Notes: a model not told the origin generated them from the sequence alone. A DNA stretch of 64,000 nt from Lachnospiraceae bacterium (GCA_910575035.1 CAJTDL010000020.1:1-64000); one strand, 5' to 3'. Counted from the first letter of the stretch, positions 44,458 through 53,505 are shown. A program made the numbers and translations.

Positions 44458-45102
44458 ATGAAGGTAGACAGGAAGGAAGCCCTGCGGTATCTGGGATATG
44501 GCAGGAAGGAAGCGGATGGGCAGACGCAGAGGCTTTTAGATGGGGTGGCGGAGGAATTGGAGCAGGACAGCCTGCCCAAAAGCATATACCGGGAATACGG
44601 ATGTAAGGTGGAGGGGAATGTAGTGTCCTTTGGAAATTTAGATATTACAAGCTCCAGCCTGGCAAAAAATTTGGAAGGGTGTGAGCGCATCGTGCTGTTG
44701 GCGGCCACCATTGGGCGGGCAGCTGACCTGATGATCAAGAAATATTCCGTTGTGAACCTTGCCAAAGCAGCCATCGTGCAGGCGGCGGGCGCTGCGTATA
44801 TTGAAAGCTATATGGATGAAATAGAATCTGAAATCCAAAGGGAGGCCAAGAAGCAGGGGCTGTACCTGCGGCCAAGGTTTAGCCCTGGATATGGGGATTT
44901 CCCATTGGAGTGCCAGAAGGATATTTTTGCCATGTTGGAATGCAGTAAGCGGATTGGCATTGCCCTGACGGCAGGGAACCTTATGATGCCCTCGAAATCT
45001 GTAACAGCTCTGATTGGGCTTACGCCTATCGAGCGGCAATCCTGCCAGATGGCAGCCTGCAGCCAATGTGAGAAAACAGACTGTGTGTTTCGGGCAGATT
45101 GA
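44458..45102 (+). CDS. Stand-alone cobalamin-dependent methionine synthase activation protein
   Basis: 214 residues. It corresponds to the C-terminal S-adenosylmethionine-binding activation domain of MetH: RPRFSPGYGDFPLECQKDI carries the RxxxGYG SAM-binding motif, followed by LTAGNLMMPSKSVTALIGL. The C-terminus ends in a small Cys cluster (CQMAACSQCEKTDC) that could bind metal. It sits 68 bases upstream of a MetH that lacks this domain, so reductive reactivation of oxidised B12 is supplied in trans. The N-terminal 60 residues are a helical extension. Confidence 0.85.
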   Translation: MKVDRKEALRYLGYGRKEADGQTQRLLDGVAEELEQDSLPKSIYREYGCKVEGNVVSFGNLDITSSSLAKNLEGCERIVLLAATIGRAADLMIKKYSVVNLAKAAIVQAAGAAYIESYMDEIESEIQREAKKQGLYLRPRFSPGYGDFPLECQKDIFAMLECSKRIGIALTAGNLMMPSKSVTALIGLTPIERQSCQMAACSQCEKTDCVFRAD

Positions 45103-45170
45103 GTTTGGCATCCACCATATTTATCAGAGGGCTATGATTCGAATAAAGAGCGGATAGACGGGAGGCAATC

Positions 45171-47558
45171 ATGAATTTTAAAGAACAATTAGGGAAAAAG
45201 CTCCTATTTTTTGATGGGGCTATGGGTACCATGCTCCAACAGCAAGGACTGCAGTCAGGGGAGATTCCAGAAATCTGGAATGCCACAAAAGAGGATGTGA
45301 TCGTAAACATCCATAAAAGCTATTTAGAGGCAGGGTGCAATATTGTAAAGGCTAATACATTTGGCATTAACCCTTTTAAAATGGAAGGCACAGGATATAC
45401 CTGTGAGGAGCTGGTCCAAAAGGGCATACGCCTGGTAAAGCGCGCCATTGCAGAAACTGGAAAAGAGGCATATACTGCCTTGGACATTGGCTCTTTGGGA
45501 AAGCTGCTGGAGCCTTTGGGGGATCTGCCTTTTGAGCAGGCATATGAGGCTTTCCGTCCCATATGCATTGCCGGGGAACAGGCAGGGGCAGACCTTTGCC
45601 TGATTGAGACTATGAATGACACCTATGAGATCAAAGCAGCCGTTCTGGCTGCCAAAGAACATACAAACCTCCCCATTGTGGTCACCATGGTATTTGACGA
45701 AAGCGGGAAGCTTTTGACTGGTGCGGACATGGAAGCGGCAGTGGCTATGTTAGAGGGCTTGCGGGTGGATGCCATTGGGCTGAACTGCGGTTTTGGCCCG
45801 GATGTGATGAAGGAATTCCTGCCCCAGCTGCGTAAGGTATGCTCCCTTCCCCTTGTGCTGAATCCCAATGCGGGGCTGCCAGTGGTGGTGGATGGTAAAA
45901 CCTGTTTCCAGGTGACGCCGGAGGATTTTGCCGCCGTTATGAAAGAGATTGCCCAGGAAGGGGTTTCCATTATGGGCGGCTGCTGCGGCACCACGCCAGG
46001 GCATATCCAGGCATTGGTGGAAGCCTGCAGGGATATGGCGCCGTTACAGCTTACAGACAAAAACCGTTCTGTGGTGTCTTCCTATACCCATGCAGTGGTA
46101 TTTGATGATCGGCCAAAGATCATCGGGGAGCGGATTAACCCCACAGGGAAGCCGCGTTTCAAACAGGCATTGCGGGAAAAGGACATGGAGTATATTTTTA
46201 AGGAAGCCCTTGCCCAGCAGGATCGGGGTGCCCATATCTTGGATGTAAATGTGGGGTTGCCTGAGATTGACGAAGTAGAAATGATGCGTGAGGCGGTAAC
46301 GGGGCTCCAGGGGATCACAGGCCTGCCGCTGCAGATTGACACCTCAGACGGAGCAGCTATGGAAATGGCTATGCGCCTTTATAATGGCAAGCCCCTGATC
46401 AATTCCGTGAACGGCAAGCAGGAATCCATGGACACCGTATTTCCGCTGGTGGAAAAATATGGCGGCATGGTAGTATGCCTGGCTCTGGATGAAAATGGTA
46501 TCCCGGAAACTGCCCAAGGCCGTATCCAGGTTGCAGAAAAAATCATTGCAGAGGCAGCAAAGTACGGCATTGGGAAGAAAGACCTGTTGATCGACACATT
46601 GACCATGACCATCAGCACAGGGCAGGAAAATGCAAAGGCCACGCTGGATGCCCTGCACTATGTGCGCCATACCCTGGGCATACACACCACCTTGGGCGTG
46701 TCTAATATTTCTTTTGGCCTTCCCCAGCGCGAAAAGGTCAATACGGCATTTTTCACTATTGCGCTGTCAAAGGGGCTGAGCGCAGGCATTGTGAACCCTG
46801 GCAGCGATGCCATGATGGCGGCTTACCATGCCTATTGCGCCTTGAATGGCAGCGATCCCCAATGCGCGGATTATATTGGGATTTATTCCCAGCAGGCTGG
46901 CCAGCCCCAAGCGCCTGCTGCAAAGCCAGGGGATCTTACCCTCTATGACGCTGTGGTAAAAGGCCTGTCAGAAAGCGCCTTCCAGGCAGCTCAAAAGGAG
47001 CTGGAGTCCAGAGAGCCACTTTCTGTCATTGATGAAGACCTGATACCTGCCTTAGACCATGTAGGCCAGGGCTTTGAGAAGAAAACCATTTTCCTGCCTC
47101 AGCTTTTAATGAGCGCAGACGCAGCGAAAGCCGGTTTTGACGCCATCAAAGAGCATCTGAAAGCCAAAGGCGGCGCTTCCGCCTCTAAAGGAACCATTGT
47201 GATCGCCACGGTGAAAGGCGATATCCATGACATCGGAAAAAATATTGTAAAGGTGCTTCTGGAAAACTACGGCTTCCAGGTCATAGACCTGGGAAAAGAC
47301 GTTTCCCCAGAAAATGTACTAGAGGCGGCAAAAGAGCACAATGTGAAACTGGTAGGCCTAAGCGCCCTGATGACCACAACGGTGGCGAATATGGAAATTA
47401 CCATCAAGCTGCTGAAAAAAGAGCTGCCAGGCTGCAAGGTTATGGTAGGTGGCGCAGTCCTAACCCAGACCTATGCAGATATGATAGGTGCAGACTTCTA
47501 TTCCAAAGATGCCATGGGATCCATCCGCTACGCCAATGAGCTTTTTGCGGTTTCATAA
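45171..47558 (+). CDS. metH: Cobalamin-dependent methionine synthase without activation domain
   Basis: 795 residues. The homocysteine methyltransferase domain (1 to about 300) has zinc ligands Cys206 (GLNCGFGP) and Cys271-Cys272 (GGCCGTTPGH). The pterin-binding domain follows (about 315-570, IIGERINPTGKPRFKQAL, LINSVNGK). The cap and B12-binding domains (about 590-795) have the base-off ligand His686 in GDIHDIGKN and VGLSALMTTTVANME. E. coli MetH is about 1227 residues; the missing end is encoded by the preceding gene. It transfers methyl from 5-methyl-THF (made by the nearby MetF) to homocysteine. Confidence 0.95.
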   Translation: MNFKEQLGKKLLFFDGAMGTMLQQQGLQSGEIPEIWNATKEDVIVNIHKSYLEAGCNIVKANTFGINPFKMEGTGYTCEELVQKGIRLVKRAIAETGKEAYTALDIGSLGKLLEPLGDLPFEQAYEAFRPICIAGEQAGADLCLIETMNDTYEIKAAVLAAKEHTNLPIVVTMVFDESGKLLTGADMEAAVAMLEGLRVDAIGLNCGFGPDVMKEFLPQLRKVCSLPLVLNPNAGLPVVVDGKTCFQVTPEDFAAVMKEIAQEGVSIMGGCCGTTPGHIQALVEACRDMAPLQLTDKNRSVVSSYTHAVVFDDRPKIIGERINPTGKPRFKQALREKDMEYIFKEALAQQDRGAHILDVNVGLPEIDEVEMMREAVTGLQGITGLPLQIDTSDGAAMEMAMRLYNGKPLINSVNGKQESMDTVFPLVEKYGGMVVCLALDENGIPETAQGRIQVAEKIIAEAAKYGIGKKDLLIDTLTMTISTGQENAKATLDALHYVRHTLGIHTTLGVSNISFGLPQREKVNTAFFTIALSKGLSAGIVNPGSDAMMAAYHAYCALNGSDPQCADYIGIYSQQAGQPQAPAAKPGDLTLYDAVVKGLSESAFQAAQKELESREPLSVIDEDLIPALDHVGQGFEKKTIFLPQLLMSADAAKAGFDAIKEHLKAKGGASASKGTIVIATVKGDIHDIGKNIVKVLLENYGFQVIDLGKDVSPENVLEAAKEHNVKLVGLSALMTTTVANMEITIKLLKKELPGCKVMVGGAVLTQTYADMIGADFYSKDAMGSIRYANELFAVS

Positions 47559-48024
47559 AATAGAGTTTTCAAAGTGATAAATCGGGTTACCTCAAGTTTC
47601 TTCCTTATTGCAGTGGAGATAATATAATAAAAAGATTTTGCCCTTTCCTTGACACACTTGTGAGTGTCTGCCCCTTGTTCTGGCATTTAGGGATTAAGAG
47701 CTTCTAAGCACGATGGGTTATCCGGCAAAAACCCAAAAGACAGCGAAAGCAAATCCATTCAGCCGATGGCTTTGCTTTTCAAACAGGGTATTTTGGTTGC
47801 TGGCGGTGCGGCCGTGCTGGAGGAGATGGAGCAGGGGGCAGGCAATGGCGAAATGTTTTTGCGCCATGCCAATTTGGAGTAGGAAAGTGAAAGGTAAAAG
47901 GAGGAACAGCTGATTTTAGGCTTTGTTTGTCAAAGGGAAAAACCATAGAAGAAGCTTCAAATAGCTTCTTTTTTTGTGCCAAGATCCATTTGCAAATCTG
48001 ACCTTTTCTGAATATATTATAAAA
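47559..48024. other. Gap with a gene remnant and a terminator
   Basis: A short frame near 47766-47882 (LLFKQGILVAGGAAVLEEME) looks like the tail of a former protein but has no start region. AAGAAGCT at 47949-47956 pairs with AGCTTCTT at 47963-47970, then five T: a terminator. The bases just before the IS (AATATATTATAAAA) resemble those just after it. Confidence 0.4.
47949..47975 (+). terminator. Terminator before the IS element
   Basis: An eight-base perfect stem with a six-base loop (TCAAAT) and a T run. Confidence 0.7.
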
Positions 48025-49783
48025 TAGGCAATTGCGAAACAAGTTCAAAATCTTGATTCCAATAGGACAAAGGCCCGGTTGAGCCGGACTTACAGGAGGT
48101 GGATGTGGATAACAAGAGTTTTAAGACATGAAAACAAAGCAGATAAGGATATCTGCCCGTGAAATGGTATGCGGTATGTAAGGTTATGCAATCAGAGGTT
48201 TTAAACTGCGGATATATTGATGCCTGTGCAGTTTATCAGCCACCATTACAGTAATAAGCTGGGTAATCCCGGCGAGAAGCAGGTCAGCATGAAGCGTTTT
48301 TTCATTCTGCGTTTTACGCCCGGCAACACAGAAACTGTCCTTGAAATGGTTGATTGATTTCTCAACATTTACCCTGATCTTATAGCTGGAATCCCATTCG
48401 GCCGTACCACGGAGCGTACCAGGATAGGCGCGCAGGTTTTTCTCGGGATAAATATAAAACATCCTGCCGCAGGGGGATTCTGTACAGGGATTTTCACAGT
48501 GGCAGACGCGTTTGCTTTTACCGGTTGTTTTATCATATTCCCATTTCATTTTTGGGCATACAAACTTCATGGTTGGCAGCCCGCAGCGGAGATGGGACTT
48601 GCTTCCTTCGCGTTTCATTGGAAGAGACGGGTCTTTAGGACAACAGGGGACACCGTCCTTATTCAGCGGGCAGTCTGATTCCGGAAGGGAGATTCTGCCG
48701 TTGAGGGGAATGTAAGCCTGCTCAAAGGAAGCTTCCTGTAACAGGTATTTGTAGATTTCAATGGAATCAAATGCGGCGTCTCCCAGAAAAGTTTTCGGAT
48801 TGATAAGCGGATGCTTGCGAAAGAAATCCTTTAAAGTGGGAATCAATGCCTTGGAATCGGCAAGACTCTTATCTTCATCCGGGGAATCAGATTTTTTTCC
48901 AACAATGATGCCAGGATGAGCCTCAAGAAAGTCCTTGTTATAAAAGGAAATATCCCGGACAATGCCGAGCCCGTTGGTAATAATACCGAATTTATAAGCA
49001 TAACAGAAATGCCCGTTAATGTACATCTGCTGAATGGCTGGATTGGCGGCAGCATGGGAAGGCATGGAGCCGTAGGCGGCTTTATAAGGGTCAAAGGAAC
49101 CGTCCATCCCTTTTGCTTTTTTGAAGGCTTTAAGCTGTTTGATGATACGGTTGGCATATTTGGGATTGTTTTCTGTAACCCATGCCTCAATGCCGGATGT
49201 GTCAAAGAGAAGCATGGAAGCTTTCTGTGTATCAATACAATGGCAGATTGGTTCGGTCAAGTCAGCAAGATGATCGAACATGGATTGTAAGTCCGATAAA
49301 AAATCCTGTTTGAACCGGGTGAATTTAGAGGCATCCGGGACAACATCAAACCCGCAGAAGTCCCGCAGTTCCTGGGAGTATTTCAGGAATACGATCAGCA
49401 GGGATGTTGTTGGGATTGAGAAAATAAGCTGTAGTAACAGAGCCTTCAGCATTGGGTAAAGAAGATGCCTGCGGGGTCTGCCGGTGGCAGCATGAAAGTG
49501 AGAAACAAAGGACACCGGAACAATTTCATCAAGGTTGATGGTTTCATCGAGTATGGAAAGAAACTCATATTTATCGTTATCAAATTTATTTTGGCAATCG
49601 GTAAAAATATCTGCCAAAGAGAGTTGTTTATGTGTTATCATATAGATACGACTCCTTTACTGGTGGATATGGATAATTGTTACTGGACATTTCAATTATA
49701 CCACAGACCAGTGAGGAGTTGTTTTATTTTGTAACAAAGAGAATCCCGTATTTATGCGGGTTCTGGCGTTTCGCAAACGCCTA
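48025..49783 (-). mobile_element. Complete IS1182-like insertion sequence, 1759 bp
   Basis: Terminal inverted repeats are TAGGCAATTGCGAAAC at 48025-48040 and GTTTCGCAAACGCCTA at 49768-49783 (14 of 16 match). They flank a single transposase gene on the minus strand. A hairpin near 49744-49760 (CCCGTATTTATGCGGG) lies just inside the transposase-start end, as in elements that block read-in transcription. The flanks share a TATTATAAAA stretch (ending at 48024 and at 49786-49795), offset by two bases on the right, so a target duplication is possible but not exact. Confidence 0.85.
48184..49641 (-). CDS. IS1182-family transposase
   Basis: A 485-residue DDE transposase. An N-terminal DUF772-like part (RRHLLYPMLKALLLQLIFSI) precedes the catalytic core. 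Likely acidic residues are Asp in LLFDTSGIEA, Asp in FLGDAAFDSIEIYK and Glu in VNVEKSINHFKD. A Cys-rich insertion (CGLPTMKFVCPKMKW to CHCENPCTESPCG) could bind zinc. The frame is intact, so the element may be active. Family assignment rests on the layout and the core motifs; IS5/IS4-like relatives are the alternative. Confidence 0.88.
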   Translation of the reverse strand: MITHKQLSLADIFTDCQNKFDNDKYEFLSILDETINLDEIVPVSFVSHFHAATGRPRRHLLYPMLKALLLQLIFSIPTTSLLIVFLKYSQELRDFCGFDVVPDASKFTRFKQDFLSDLQSMFDHLADLTEPICHCIDTQKASMLLFDTSGIEAWVTENNPKYANRIIKQLKAFKKAKGMDGSFDPYKAAYGSMPSHAAANPAIQQMYINGHFCYAYKFGIITNGLGIVRDISFYNKDFLEAHPGIIVGKKSDSPDEDKSLADSKALIPTLKDFFRKHPLINPKTFLGDAAFDSIEIYKYLLQEASFEQAYIPLNGRISLPESDCPLNKDGVPCCPKDPSLPMKREGSKSHLRCGLPTMKFVCPKMKWEYDKTTGKSKRVCHCENPCTESPCGRMFYIYPEKNLRAYPGTLRGTAEWDSSYKIRVNVEKSINHFKDSFCVAGRKTQNEKTLHADLLLAGITQLITVMVADKLHRHQYIRSLKPLIA

Positions 49784-49817
49784 AATATTATAAAAAAAAG
49801 AAAGGAGTTAGATTATT

Positions 49818-50924
49818 TTGAGTTTTGACACATTATTATTTTGCATAGTAACAATTATATTTATTTTAATCCTGGTATTATGCAGCCTTTTTTGCCATTA
49901 CAGGAGCCTTTGCCGAAGAAAGGCCAAATGTCAGGTAAAGGCACAGAGTGACAAAAAAAAGCTCCAGGAAATCAACCATGCGTTGGCGCCCTTCGGATTT
50001 GCCTATGACCCTTTAAAGGATATTTTTTATTCTTTAGAAAATGCCTGGCAAAAGGAGTTTGGCTATGGCAAGCTTTATGATGACCTGGCGCCCCTTATGA
50101 ATATGGCCATTGACTGTGAGCCGATTTATTTTGACTATGGTGGCAAAAAGTGGCTGATTGAGTTCTGGAAAGGGCAGTATGGCATTACCACAGGTGCGGA
50201 AATAGGGCTGTATGTCAATGATGGGGAGGAGCCTGGCAAAAGCCCAGAAGACCTTTTCTACAGCTGCGTCCCGCCCAAAGACCAGCTGCCCATCACAATG
50301 GCTCTGTACAAAAACGGGAAGCTTTTGTTCCAAAGAAGCCAAAACCATTGGTGGCTGACAGGCTTTGTCCTGGGGGAATTTTCCTATCCCGGGGAGCTGA
50401 TGCTGAACCTTTCACTGGCTTTTGAGGATTTGGAAATGATGGATGCCTTTTTAACAGGCTGCTGCCAGGCAGGCTACCAAAAGGAGGATCTGTGCGTTTC
50501 CTGCAGCACCGTGTCCCTTTGCCTGTACCGCCCGAAAAATACCCGAAAGCCACACTGCTGTAAGATTTACCAAAAATATGTCCAATGGCAAAACCGCCTG
50601 AACTGCAGGCTCTATGCCCATGTGACAAAAAGCTTTGGCAGAACCATAGACCGCCTCTATTATCTGATGCTGGCATATCCCCATATTTTCCGGTTTTTGA
50701 CACGGACAGGGAGGCTGGCCTGGGAAAAACGGCAAAAATATAAGCGGAAACAGGCAAGGCACCATAAACGCAGCCAGAAAAAGAAATACCATGGCCACAG
50801 CCGGGAAAGGAAACGTCATGGCCACGGCCGGGAAAAGAAGCGGCATGATCCTGTGCAGGAGAAGGGGCGGCAGGGATGCAGCCAGGAAAAAGAATGCTGC
50901 GGACATGGCAGGGAGGGAAAATGA
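49818..50924 (+). CDS. DUF4474 membrane-anchored protein
   Basis: 368 residues with a TTG start at 49818; AAAGGAG lies 10 bases upstream and no ATG is near. One membrane segment (LLFCIVTIIFILILVLCSLF) leads to a DUF4474-like domain (LAPFGFAYDPLKDIFYSLEN, AWQKEFGYGKLYDDLAPLMN, EPIYFDYGGKKWLIEFWKGQ, YGITTGAEIGLYV). The last 60 residues are a degenerate His/Arg/Lys-rich repeat (HGHSRERKRHGHGREKKRHD). It overlaps the phosphoesterase gene by 4 bases. Function unknown; the basic tail may bind nucleic acid or anionic polymer. Confidence 0.75.
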   Translation: MSFDTLLFCIVTIIFILILVLCSLFCHYRSLCRRKAKCQVKAQSDKKKLQEINHALAPFGFAYDPLKDIFYSLENAWQKEFGYGKLYDDLAPLMNMAIDCEPIYFDYGGKKWLIEFWKGQYGITTGAEIGLYVNDGEEPGKSPEDLFYSCVPPKDQLPITMALYKNGKLLFQRSQNHWWLTGFVLGEFSYPGELMLNLSLAFEDLEMMDAFLTGCCQAGYQKEDLCVSCSTVSLCLYRPKNTRKPHCCKIYQKYVQWQNRLNCRLYAHVTKSFGRTIDRLYYLMLAYPHIFRFLTRTGRLAWEKRQKYKRKQARHHKRSQKKKYHGHSRERKRHGHGREKKRHDPVQEKGRQGCSQEKECCGHGREGK

Positions 50925-51832
50925 AGCGGACAGAGCGAAAGCTAAACCATGCCTATGAGAATGCCCTTTGCCTTCCCATCCATAGGAACAGCCGCATTGT
51001 GCTGATGAGTGACTGCCACCGCGGCATTGGGAATTGGGGAGATAATTTTCAGGCGAACCAAAACCTGTTTTTTGCAGCCCTGCAATATTACAATCGGCGG
51101 AAATTCACATACATTGAGCTGGGGGATGGGGATGAGCTATGGGAAAACCGGGACCTGCATGAGATTGTGCGGATACACAGCAATCAGTTTTGGATGATGG
51201 AGCAATTTTATTGCAGCGGAAGGCTTCATATGCTGTATGGAAACCATGACCGCAAAAAATTCCAGGAAAAATATTTCCAAAACGCCTGCCGTGGGGATTT
51301 CTGTAAAGGAAAAGGGGAAACAGGCCTATTCCCTGGCATGAAAGTAGAAGAGGCTATCCGCCTGAAGGATAGCTGCAGCGGCACAGAGCTTCTGCTGGTG
51401 CATGGCCATCAGGGGGATCTGTGGAATGATACCCTTTGGAAGGTGACGCGGTTTCTTGTGCGTTACCTTTGGCGGCCGCTGGAGCTGGCAGGATGCAATG
51501 ACCCGACCAGTGCGGCAAAAAATTACCCAAAAAAGGAGAGGATCGAACGGCGGCTGGCTGCATGGGCCAGCCGGCATAAAACCATATTGATTGCTGGCCA
51601 TACACACAGGCCAGCGTTCCCAAAGCCAGGGGAAGGGTATTATTTCAATGATGGAAGCTGTGTCCACCCCAGGTGCATTACGGCGCTGGAGATTGAAAGA
51701 GGGGAGATTTCCCTGGTGAAGTGGAGCGTGAAGGTACGCGAAGACAGTGTGATGTATATTGGGAGGGACGTTTTAGAGGGGGCAGTCCCTTTAAAGGAAT
51801 TTGCAGGAAAAAATGAGAAAATAGAAAAATAA
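50921..51832 (+). CDS. Calcineurin-like metallophosphoesterase
   Basis: 303 residues, start ATG 50921 overlapping the DUF4474 stop (ATGA), with GGGAGGG upstream. The five metallophosphoesterase motifs are present: SDCHRG, GDGDELWEN, GNHDRK, VHGHQGD and AGHTHRP. These hold two metals and cleave phosphate esters. No signal peptide, so it is cytoplasmic. The family has many substrates (nucleotides, UDP-sugars, proteins) and none can be chosen here. Coupling to the membrane protein suggests they act together. Confidence 0.88.
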   Translation: MKRTERKLNHAYENALCLPIHRNSRIVLMSDCHRGIGNWGDNFQANQNLFFAALQYYNRRKFTYIELGDGDELWENRDLHEIVRIHSNQFWMMEQFYCSGRLHMLYGNHDRKKFQEKYFQNACRGDFCKGKGETGLFPGMKVEEAIRLKDSCSGTELLLVHGHQGDLWNDTLWKVTRFLVRYLWRPLELAGCNDPTSAAKNYPKKERIERRLAAWASRHKTILIAGHTHRPAFPKPGEGYYFNDGSCVHPRCITALEIERGEISLVKWSVKVREDSVMYIGRDVLEGAVPLKEFAGKNEKIEK

Positions 51833-51886
51833 TGAGACATTTTAGGTGCAAAAAGTATCTAATATATAAAAAGGCAGGGCTAATTT

Positions 51887-52093
51887 ATATCACATTATTG
51901 GTTTATAATCATCAATGTAGGAAAAGAAATTAGATTTATAGATAGAAATAGCCATGCAGAGGCGTATAAAAAGATAAAAGGGCGAATGAAAAGCAGAAAA
52001 TATCTTGTATTTTTAAAACCTAAGAAAAAATTAAGATTTATAGAAGGAAAAATTGAAGGAATGTATGGTAGGCTTATTACAGTTAAAGTATAG
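51887..52093 (+). other. Open frame without a start codon, possible truncated gene
   Basis: After a stop codon the frame stays open from 51887 to the stop at 52091-52093. It reads NVGKEIRFIDRNSHAEAYKK, then GRMKSRKYLVFLKPKKKLRF and EGMYGRLITVKV. The composition is protein-like, but the first ATG in frame would leave only about 35 residues and has no ribosome binding site. It is either the 3' end of a deleted gene or uses a rare start. I do not recognise it. Confidence 0.4.
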
Positions 52094-52151
52094 CCCAGCG
52101 TACGTATAGAAAAAATAATTAGCGATAGATAGGGAAGGGCAGGTGTTTTTT

Positions 52152-52772
52152 ATGAGGATTGGGAGAGAGAATTTAGTCATGCAGCTACAATTTCATAATG
52201 AAAGGGCGTTGGAGTTTTTGATTATGGAGCATGGGGAGCGGCTGATTTCTATTATCCGGAAGCATTTATTTACGCTGCCGCATTTGCAGCAGGAGTGCCT
52301 GGCAGACACCATAGTGGCAATTTGGAACCATATAGAGAGCTACGATGAGGATAATGAATTTGAAAATTGGATTGGCTCTGTTGCCAGATACCGTTGCCTG
52401 GAATTTCTAAGGGCATACCAAAAAGAGGCTACCATCGCATGGCTGATCGAAAAGGAAATCGCTGAGGAAAAGGAAGTGATGGTAAGCTGCCTGAACCCTT
52501 TAGAAGAGGAATTATTCTATCGCTTTTATGTAGGGGAAGATTTTGAACAGGCAGCCAGAAAAGACCTGGCGCTGCCTTACTACAATATGTATGACCTGTT
52601 AAACCGTATTGACACAGACATCTTTGAGTACGAAAAAGAAAAAATGCCAGCTGAGGAAAAAGAGCAGCTCTATAGACATATTTTAGCAAAATTAAATGTA
52701 AAGCGCCGCAGATTTTCCTTCCGGAAATACCTGCAAAGCTCCATTCAAAAAATAGCCCCTATGAATTGCTGA
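52152..52772 (+). CDS. Sigma-70-like protein (region 2 only recognised)
   Basis: About 206 residues. The N-terminal half matches sigma region 2 (LISIIRKHLFTLPHLQQECL, VAIWNHIESYDEDNEFENWI, SVARYRCLEFLRAYQKE). The second half is charged and helical with no clear region 4 HTH, which is unusual. The start could be ATG 52152 (GGGAAGGGCAGG upstream) or ATG 52179 (GGGAGAGA upstream). There is no anti-sigma gene beside it. It may be a divergent ECF factor or a regulator derived from one. Confidence 0.65.
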   Translation: MRIGRENLVMQLQFHNERALEFLIMEHGERLISIIRKHLFTLPHLQQECLADTIVAIWNHIESYDEDNEFENWIGSVARYRCLEFLRAYQKEATIAWLIEKEIAEEKEVMVSCLNPLEEELFYRFYVGEDFEQAARKDLALPYYNMYDLLNRIDTDIFEYEKEKMPAEEKEQLYRHILAKLNVKRRRFSFRKYLQSSIQKIAPMNC

Positions 52773-52793
52773 GGGTCAGGTTTCCCTTTGGGT

Positions 52794-52828
52794 GCCGGAT
52801 GCAGCAGCGAAAAGCTTCTGCATCCGGC
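52794..52828. terminator. Strong hairpin between convergent genes
   Basis: GCCGGATGCAG (52794-52804) pairs perfectly with CTGCATCCGGC (52818-52828). There is no T run, so termination is not certain; it lies between a plus- and a minus-strand gene. Confidence 0.45.
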
Positions 52829-52867
52829 TGGTATGGGGAAGCCCAAAGAGCGTCTCCCCTCCATCTC

Positions 52868-53470
52868 TTATTTCATGGCAGCCATCCGATCCTGAATATA
52901 ACATTCCAGCACATGCGCCGTCTTATCCACGCCTAAGGGGCTGCTATTAATGCACAAATCATAATACCGGGAATCTCCCCACTTATAATCTGAATGACGG
53001 TTATGGTACAGCTTCCTCTTTTTATCATGCCGCAGCATCTTAGCAACCGCTTCTGATTCGCTCAGCTGATACTTCTCCTTTACGCGCGCCAGCTTATGCT
53101 CCCGATCCCCATTGACAAAAATGGAGATCAGGCAGTCATGGTTCTTCAGCACAGTCTCGGAGCAGCGCCCAACGATCACAAAGGACTCCCCAGAGGCCGC
53201 CTTATCCCGGATAAAGTCAAACTGATATTCCGCAAGGATTTCTGCCATGGAGTTGGTATGGTTGCCCACCCGCCGTGTCATCAGGAAATTCCTGGGCGCC
53301 TCGTCATATTTCTCCAGGACTTCCACCTTTACATTCAGCTTATTGGCGATCTCGTCCAACATGCTCCTGTCATAGAATTTCAATCCCAGATGCTGGGCAA
53401 TTTTTTCAGCAATCTCATGCCCCCCACTGCCAAACTCACGGCTAATGGAAATAATTGTCTGTTTTGCCAT
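52868..53470 (-). CDS. Cytidylate kinase-like family protein
   Basis: 200 residues, start at 53470 after GGAGGAATT. The P-loop region reads IISISREFGSGGHEIAEKIA, the form seen in Cytidylate_kin2 proteins, where the usual GKS/T is replaced by GSGGHE. Other features are LKFYDRSMLDEIA, FVIVGRCSETVLKNH and a lid-like arginine-rich helix. The true substrate of this branch is not established; most genomes also carry a genuine Cmk. It precedes nothing on its strand, so it is probably monocistronic. Confidence 0.85.
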   Translation of the reverse strand: MAKQTIISISREFGSGGHEIAEKIAQHLGLKFYDRSMLDEIANKLNVKVEVLEKYDEAPRNFLMTRRVGNHTNSMAEILAEYQFDFIRDKAASGESFVIVGRCSETVLKNHDCLISIFVNGDREHKLARVKEKYQLSESEAVAKMLRHDKKRKLYHNRHSDYKWGDSRYYDLCINSSPLGVDKTAHVLECYIQDRMAAMK

Positions 53471-53505
53471 AGAATTCCTCCTCCAATCTCAATATAATCC
53501 TTAAA

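Noticed and set aside
47713-47913. 66-residue frame starting MGYPAKTQKTAKANPF
   Set aside because: Another frame over the same bases is more protein-like (LLFKQGILVAGGAAVLEEME), and neither has a ribosome binding site; kept only as a remnant.
1-49783. Composite transposon made by the two IS copies
   Set aside because: The interval is dominated by essential core genes in normal order, so co-transposition is implausible; inversion or independent insertions are simpler.
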